Shown here piece after piece: positions 59,409-64,000 of a stretch of DNA of 64,000 bases. The DNA is from Nonlabens agnitus (lineage in GTDB: Bacteria; Bacteroidota; Bacteroidia; Flavobacteriales; Flavobacteriaceae): positions 124,001-188,000 of the forward strand of contig NZ_MQUC01000003.1 in assembly GCF_002994045.1 (NCBI RefSeq), written 5' to 3'. The position numbers and the translations under genes were made by a program. Position 1 is the first letter of the stretch; the number at the start of each line of letters is the position of its first letter. The notes below the pieces were generated by a model. The model saw nothing but the letters and a program-made list of their open reading frames with translations. It did not search any database and had not been told where the DNA came from.

Positions 59409-59704
59409 ATTTTTCCAAACGCAGTTTTCACTTCTCGGTATTTTCTATCGTTCTGATGGTGGCCTTTCTCATTTTGTCCATGAGTAACAGGAATGGAAGT
59501 ACCGCTTTGGATAGTGTGGTGGGTTATCTGATCACCCTATTTTTTGTAACCGTGATCATCGGTTTTGTACTGGCTCTACTCAGCATTAAGGAAAAAGCGA
59601 GTTTGAAAAAGCACATAGCCCTGGTAGTGAACATAGGCCTGGCGTTGTTGCTCACTTACCACACGCTCCAAAATCTATCCACCATCTCAAAGGCATTTTC
59701 CTAA
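59405..59704 (+). CDS. Small two- to three-TM membrane protein
   Basis: 99 residues: hydrophobic segments at about 13-27, 37-60 and 70-90, separated by basic loops. The start overlaps the previous stop by 4 bases, so it is translationally coupled to the acyltransferase-like gene. No family recognised. Confidence 0.6.
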   Translation: MNFSKRSFHFSVFSIVLMVAFLILSMSNRNGSTALDSVVGYLITLFFVTVIIGFVLALLSIKEKASLKKHIALVVNIGLALLLTYHTLQNLSTISKAFS

Positions 59705-59742
59705 TTACTTGATTACTTTTACGATAACCTAATCTAGAACCT

Positions 59743-60843
59743 ATCGACTTTCACATTCCATATCTGGATATCAAAGCACTACAGCGTCGTTTTTCCCAAC
59801 GAGATAGCGAGGCCCTGCAAGAATTGCAGGATCTGGGTATTTACATTGGTGGTGAGCCTGTTACAAGGTTTGAAATGGATTATGCCCAATATTGTGGCAC
59901 TCAATTTTGTATAGGAACCGGTAACGGACTCGATGCACTGACGATCATTCTACGTGCCGAAAAGCAGTTGGGAAGACTACCTGAAAATGCTCGTATACTC
60001 GTGCCAGCGCATACCTACATCGCCACTTTTTTAAGCATTACAGAGGCTGGCATGCATCCTATTCCCGTGGATGTCCACCATCTATTGATCACAAAGGATG
60101 TGGTAGAGAAACACCTTGAAAATGTGGATGCGATAGTGGCCGTAGATATTTATGGAAAACTGGTGGATGATGAGGTGTACGCTTTCGCGAAAGCGAACCA
60201 CAAACCCATCTATACAGACGCGGCACAATCCCATGGAGCTAAAACCAGCAACGGTGATCGATCTGGAAGTCGTGGTATGGCCAGCGCATTTTCATTTTAT
60301 CCCACAAAGAATCTGGGCGCTCTAGGAGATGCCGGTGCGATCACGACCAATGACGAAGAACTTGCCGTAATGGCACGTCGTATGGCTAATTATGGTAGGA
60401 CCTCACGGTTTGTCAATGATATGAAAGGTGTTAACAGCAGGCTGGATCCCTTGCAGGCGTCATTTCTCAATAACAGGTTGCTGTTTCTGGATAACGACAA
60501 TAAAAAACGGAAAAAGATCGCGCAGGTTTACATGGAGCAGATTGAGAATCCCAAAGTCAAACTACCTCCAGCTGATTTTCTAGAGTCTAATTCCATTCAT
60601 GTGTTTCCAATTTTTCTGGAAGAAAGAGATCAATTTGTGGCCTATCTGGAAGATCGCGGCATTCAAACCAATAGGCATTATGCCATACCACCGCACCAGC
60701 AACTGGCATTTAAGGAATTCAATGACATGAGCTTCCCACAAACGGAATATCTTCATGATAGTGAGGTAAGTTTGCCCTGCCATCCTTTACTGGAAGATCA
60801 TGAAGTCCAGGAAATTGTGATTGCCATAAACGAGTATTCATGA
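59743..60843 (+). CDS. DegT/DnrJ/EryC1/StrS-family sugar aminotransferase, start codon unclear
   Basis: PLP-dependent aminotransferase that makes amino sugars on nucleotide carriers. From 59743 the frame reads IDFHIPYLDIKALQRRF..., the family's conserved N-terminus. The first possible ordinary start is TTG 59824, which would delete about 27 conserved residues; between the in-frame stop at 59725 and this region there is no ATG, GTG or TTG. The PLP lysine is in SFYPTKNLGALGDAGAI, and GTGNGLDAL and TYIATFLSI are typical. The SFYPxKNLGALGD form is closest to 3-keto sugar aminotransferases (QdtB/FdtB type). A palindrome copy encodes AFAKA. Overlaps the flippase gene by 4 bases. Confidence 0.82.
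   Translation: MDFHIPYLDIKALQRRFSQRDSEALQELQDLGIYIGGEPVTRFEMDYAQYCGTQFCIGTGNGLDALTIILRAEKQLGRLPENARILVPAHTYIATFLSITEAGMHPIPVDVHHLLITKDVVEKHLENVDAIVAVDIYGKLVDDEVYAFAKANHKPIYTDAAQSHGAKTSNGDRSGSRGMASAFSFYPTKNLGALGDAGAITTNDEELAVMARRMANYGRTSRFVNDMKGVNSRLDPLQASFLNNRLLFLDNDNKKRKKIAQVYMEQIENPKVKLPPADFLESNSIHVFPIFLEERDQFVAYLEDRGIQTNRHYAIPPHQQLAFKEFNDMSFPQTEYLHDSEVSLPCHPLLEDHEVQEIVIAINEYS
60180..60195. repeat. Iterated palindrome copy 14 (16 bp)
   Basis: CGCTTTCGCGAAAGCG inside the sugar aminotransferase gene, read as AFAKA. Confidence 0.95.
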
Positions 60844-62129
60844 GACAATTGCTGCGATACTTCAATCGCAATTTGTTGCTTAAAGTTGCCGGTTTCAATT
60901 CCATTCATATTGTTATACGCATCGCTACTGGTGCGGTCATGTCTTGGGTAGTGGCTAATTTTCTGGGGACAACAGGAATGGCTGTGATGGGTAATTTCCG
61001 CAATTTTTTTCAAGGGCTGCAAACCTTTAGTGTTTTGGGAATGGAAAACGGATTGGTGCGCTATGCTGCCCAACATAAAGACAATACTCAAGAACTTAAA
61101 TCCATTTTCTCTACCGCATGGATCGCTGCGCTTTCGGCATCTTTATTTATTGGAGTAACCATTTTTTTTTCGGCCACATTTCTAGATGCTTATCTCATAG
61201 GCTTAGAACGCAGCTACGCCTTCATTTTTAGAGGTCTTGCGATCACCATGCCGTTCTATATTCTATTCATTGTGGTCAGTTCCATATTACAGGGTTTCGA
61301 ATGGTATAAGACCTATGTTTCGGTCAATATTGTGATCAATTTGATCGCTTTTGGGACTAGCGTATTATTGATTTACAATTATTTATTGGATGGAGCAATG
61401 ATTGCCATTGTTGCGACTCCAGTACTACAGTGTGTGATCGCGGTGATTATCTGGTGGCGTTTGAAAAAAACTTTTACCTTGAAGACGTTGCTATCCAGTG
61501 GTTTTTCTCAAGATAAATTCAAGCCGTTGATGAGTTACAGCAGCATGGCACTGATCAGTGCTTTGTTGATACCCGTAACTTTCATTGCGATACGACAGGA
61601 TGTGCGCGGCGTTTTGGGCGATAGTACCGCAGGCAATTGGGAAGGTTTACAACGTATTTCTGGATACTACATGATGTTCGTAACGACCCTAGTGAGTTTG
61701 TATGTATTACCTAATTTAAGTAAAGACGCATCTTATCAGAATTACAGATCTACCGTTTTCCATTTTTATAAAACGATATTGATTCCTATCAGCTTAGGTT
61801 TGGTCGCTATTTACTTGAGTAGAGATCTTATTGTCAGCTATCTCTTTTCTGAAGAGTTTACAGGAATGTTGCCTTTATTCAAGTGGCAGCTCGCTGGTGA
61901 TTTCATCAAAGCAATCACCACGGTTCTTGCCTTTAGATTCATTGCGGTGAATGACTTGAAGCGTTATGCGATCGCTGAGGTGGTCAGTCTAGCCTCTTTT
62001 TTTATCGCAAACTACTTTTTGATCAGGATCTATGGCAGTGAAGGCGTCGTCATGGCGCACCTCGCCAGTTACTTGATTTATCTGGTAGTGATTGTGGTGA
62101 TGTTGCGTAAGGAATTATTCCACAATTAA
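60840..62129 (+). CDS. Polysaccharide/O-antigen flippase (Wzx type)
   Basis: 429 residues, about 12 TM helices, of the MOP/polysaccharide biosynthesis family. N-terminus LLKVAGFNSIHIVIRIATGAVMSWVVANFLGTTGMAVMGNFRNF resembles WzxE-like lipid III flippases. It would move a lipid-linked oligosaccharide across the inner membrane. The aminotransferase-flippase order recalls wecE-wzxE of enterobacteria. Coupled by a 4-base overlap to the aminotransferase. Confidence 0.83.
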   Translation: MRQLLRYFNRNLLLKVAGFNSIHIVIRIATGAVMSWVVANFLGTTGMAVMGNFRNFFQGLQTFSVLGMENGLVRYAAQHKDNTQELKSIFSTAWIAALSASLFIGVTIFFSATFLDAYLIGLERSYAFIFRGLAITMPFYILFIVVSSILQGFEWYKTYVSVNIVINLIAFGTSVLLIYNYLLDGAMIAIVATPVLQCVIAVIIWWRLKKTFTLKTLLSSGFSQDKFKPLMSYSSMALISALLIPVTFIAIRQDVRGVLGDSTAGNWEGLQRISGYYMMFVTTLVSLYVLPNLSKDASYQNYRSTVFHFYKTILIPISLGLVAIYLSRDLIVSYLFSEEFTGMLPLFKWQLAGDFIKAITTVLAFRFIAVNDLKRYAIAEVVSLASFFIANYFLIRIYGSEGVVMAHLASYLIYLVVIVVMLRKELFHN

Positions 62130-62512
62130 CGACTGCGAACGCTATCTGTATCGATGCGTCGAATCTCGCGTCCCAGACTATCGGTTTTTCTTATCTGGAT
62201 ATTATCCTGTGGTTTAGTCACTACCGCCACATAGGTATGTGTGGTATCTGCGTCCTTTTTCGGGATAAGCGTCAGTAGATCTTTGGAGGATTTTGCAGGA
62301 ATGCTGGTAATGATGGGACGATCTGCCCGTCGACGGAAACCATCGCTCTCCACTTTAAAGAACAGGCTCAAAGGCTTGTCTGTTACATTAGTGGCTACAT
62401 AAACAATTTTCTTATGTTCTTTTCTGACGCTAATCTCGATGCCTTCCGGTTCTTGACTTGCAGTATGAAACAGAAAGATGGGAATCCATAAGAGGTACTT
62501 CAACATGGTCAT
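62126..62512 (-). CDS. Small exported hypothetical protein
   Basis: 128 residues. N-terminal hydrophobic signal (MLKYLLWIPIFLFHTAS) and a beta-sandwich-like remainder (KKIVYVATNVTDKPLSLFFKVESDGF...). Ends with a charged tail. No family recognised. It overlaps the upstream gene by 4 bases and the convergent flippase gene by 4 bases. Confidence 0.6.
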   Translation of the reverse strand: MTMLKYLLWIPIFLFHTASQEPEGIEISVRKEHKKIVYVATNVTDKPLSLFFKVESDGFRRRADRPIITSIPAKSSKDLLTLIPKKDADTTHTYVAVVTKPQDNIQIRKTDSLGREIRRIDTDSVRSR

Positions 62513-62919
62513 GCTTTTTTATTGAATAATTCTTTGGCTTTCTCTCGTTGTGTGGCAATGAAGTCTTCGCCAAATGCGTCCGTCAATTCTTTGTTCCTTT
62601 TATTCATGTAAGCCAGTTCAGGTCCCATCAAATTACAACCGTAGAACTCATAGCCTACATTGTAATTCTGGATAAGATATTGTCTAAAAAAGACTTCAAA
62701 TTTACTAAGCTGTCCCGTCAAACTTCCCAAGGTAACATATATCAGACCAGAACTGGTGCCTTGCTGGCCTATGGGTTGTAAAACCGAAGCATTGGAATTA
62801 GCGACAAGAACTTCTAGATTTTCAGGTTGTTGCTCTGACTTTTTACCGGTGGTGATGACGACTTGTGCCACGCAAAGCTGTGCCGTAAGGAAGAGAAGAA
62901 GTAGTAAAGAATATTTCAT
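62509..62919 (-). CDS. Small exported hypothetical protein
   Basis: 136 residues with a cleavable signal peptide (MKYSLLLLLFLTAQLCVAQ). The mature part has one Cys (GCNLMGPELAY) and a C-terminal basic helix. No family recognised. First gene of a two-gene operon with the 62126 gene; both products should be periplasmic or outer-membrane associated. Confidence 0.6.
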   Translation of the reverse strand: MKYSLLLLLFLTAQLCVAQVVITTGKKSEQQPENLEVLVANSNASVLQPIGQQGTSSGLIYVTLGSLTGQLSKFEVFFRQYLIQNYNVGYEFYGCNLMGPELAYMNKRNKELTDAFGEDFIATQREKAKELFNKKA

Positions 62920-62965
62920 AGTGTTTCTTATCGATGGAAGTAAGGCTTATCCTGTTTTGACCAGC

Positions 62966-62973
62966 TATCTTTG
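62966..62973 (+). promoter_or_regulatory. Candidate -7 promoter element upstream of the exonuclease gene
   Basis: TATCTTTG, 126 bases before the ATG at 63100. The -33 element is not evident. If used, the leader would contain palindrome copy 15. Confidence 0.35.
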
Positions 62974-63019
62974 TAAAAGTATAAAATTGAGGGTAAATAA
63001 GTTACTGGCTTTAGTTAAG

Positions 63020-63039
63020 TTCGCTTTCGCGAAAGCGAA
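63020..63039. repeat. Iterated palindrome copy 15 (20 bp), upstream of the exonuclease gene
   Basis: TTCGCTTTCGCGAAAGCGAA in the 180-base divergent region between the exported-protein gene and the exonuclease gene. Confidence 0.95.
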
Positions 63040-63099
63040 ACATCAAAACATCCTCAACGTCAAATACTGACCTGAATCCATTTTAAATAACCAATACCC

Positions 63100-63867
63100 A
63101 TGAAGCTCAACCTACATCGTCCCATCTGTTTTTTTGATCTGGAAACCACTGGAACCAATATTTCCAAGGATAGAATTGTTGAGATTTCCATACACAAGGT
63201 ATTTCCTGATGGTAGTGAAAAGACGTATACCTACAGGGTTAATCCAACAGTCCCAATTCCAGCAGAAACCACCGCAGTCCATGGTATTACAGATGATATG
63301 GTGGCTAATGAGCCCACTTTTAAAGAGCTTGCCCGCGAGATCAATAACATTATAAAGGATTCTGATCTGGCTGGGTTCAACTCCAACCGTTTTGATATCC
63401 CATTGTTAGCCGAGGAAATGTTACGTGCCGATGTGGATTTTGATATGGGCAATAGAAATGCGATCGATGTGCAGAATATCTTCCACAAAATGGAACAGCG
63501 CACACTAGTGGCGGCCTATAAATTCTATTGTGATAAGGACCTCACTGACGCGCACAGCGCAGAGGCAGATACCATCGCGACCTATGAGGTGCTCAAGGGC
63601 CAGTTGGAACGTTATCCAGAGCTTGATAATGACATGAAATCCCTAGCAGAATTTTCTACCAGACGCAAACCTGTGGATTTTGCAGGTATGTTAGCTTATA
63701 ACGAGAAAGGTGAGGAGTGCTTTAACTTTGGTAAGCACAAAGGCAAACGTGTCGTGGATGTGCTTGAAAACGAGCCAGGTTATTATAGCTGGATTCAGAA
63801 CGCTGATTTCCCACTTTATACTAAAAAGGTCTTGACGGCGATCAAACTGCGCGGATTTAACCAGTAG
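63100..63867 (+). CDS. DEDDh 3'-5' exonuclease (DNA polymerase III epsilon-like)
   Basis: 255 residues. Exo I CFFDLETTGTN (D13, E15), Exo II in LAGFNSNRFDIPLLAEEM, and Exo III with HSAEADT (DEDDh His and Asp) are intact. The C-terminal about 50 residues (NFGKHKGKRVVDVLENEPGYYSWI) are a DUF3820-like element that accompanies some exonucleases. It lacks a polymerase-binding segment that I can identify, so repair or RNA/DNA trimming is as likely as proofreading. Confidence 0.88.
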   Translation: MKLNLHRPICFFDLETTGTNISKDRIVEISIHKVFPDGSEKTYTYRVNPTVPIPAETTAVHGITDDMVANEPTFKELAREINNIIKDSDLAGFNSNRFDIPLLAEEMLRADVDFDMGNRNAIDVQNIFHKMEQRTLVAAYKFYCDKDLTDAHSAEADTIATYEVLKGQLERYPELDNDMKSLAEFSTRRKPVDFAGMLAYNEKGEECFNFGKHKGKRVVDVLENEPGYYSWIQNADFPLYTKKVLTAIKLRGFNQ

Positions 63868-63925
63868 AGTAATCTAATTCCCTAAAATTATTGAGATTTA
63901 TCTTAGCTTTAGGCAAAACTCTTGC

Positions 63926-64000
63926 TTGAAGGTATTTCTATTTATTGCTAGCTTTTTCTTTAGTTTTCTCTTGGTGCAGGCGCAAGAGTTGCCACCGGTG
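63926..64000 (+). CDS. Exported protein, N-terminal fragment
   Basis: A frame running off the right edge from a TTG start: a signal peptide (MKVFLFIASFFFSFLLVQAQ) followed by ELPPV. Only 25 residues are visible, so no family can be named. A near-consensus TAGCTTTA at 63904-63911 could be its -7 element. Confidence 0.45.
   Translation, partial: MKVFLFIASFFFSFLLVQAQELPPV

Overview
The window is a chromosomal segment of a marine-type member of the Bacteroidota, most likely family Flavobacteriaceae. The evidence is a SusC/SusD outer-membrane pair, the joined str-S10-spc-alpha ribosomal cluster lacking tuf, adk and map, promoter elements of the Bacteroidota type (TTTG ... TAnnTTTG), almost no Shine-Dalgarno sequences, and protein families typical of flavobacteria (PASTA-RluD pair, ABC permease/M1 peptidase fusion, CtlX). 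A genus close to Nonlabens or Dokdonia is a guess. No rRNA, tRNA, CRISPR array, prophage or insertion sequence was seen. No gene-free stretch exceeds 300 bases; the longest is the 286 bases between eno and gltA.

Layout. 1-6.7 kb: ftsH (partial) and rsfS, birA, an SRPBCC protein with pyrE, a NUDIX hydrolase, a secreted M14 peptidase, coaD and ddl. 6.8-12 kb: two co-directional groups, PASTA protein-rluD and yaaA-radC-deacetylase-like-HAD phosphatase. 12-14.8 kb: rarA, a rhomboid protease and an rRNA/tRNA 2'-O-methyltransferase. 14.9-20.3 kb: a three-gene SusC-SusD-lipoprotein operon closed by a clear terminator. 20.4-22.1 kb: a BamA/TamA-type outer-membrane protein. 22.2-39.1 kb: 28 ribosomal-protein genes with fusA, secY, infA and rpoA, from a well-formed promoter before rpsL to a terminator after rplQ. 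39.1-43.1 kb: carA-eno and gltA. 43.3-45.2 kb: a metal-handling pair (HupE/UreJ-like and a histidine-rich DUF4198 protein). 45.4-48 kb: two amidinohydrolases and an orphan AT-rich gene. 48.2-54.3 kb: an SDR/DUF2867 protein and an ABC/M1 peptidase system. 54.5-62.1 kb: membrane proteins, argS and a small surface-glycan group (acyltransferase-like, sugar aminotransferase, flippase). 62.1-64 kb: two small exported proteins, a DEDDh exonuclease and the start of an exported protein.

Two things stand out that gene annotation does not explain. First, a perfect palindrome with core GCTTTCGCGAAAGC occurs 15 times, both between genes and inside genes, where it is read in all three phases (FAKA, RFRES, LSRKR) at apparently non-conserved protein positions. 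This argues for selection or spread at the DNA level. Second, several genes carry a TAnnTTTG promoter element exactly four bases before the ATG, which predicts leaderless mRNAs. The pyrE/NUDIX pair has interlocked divergent starts built this way.
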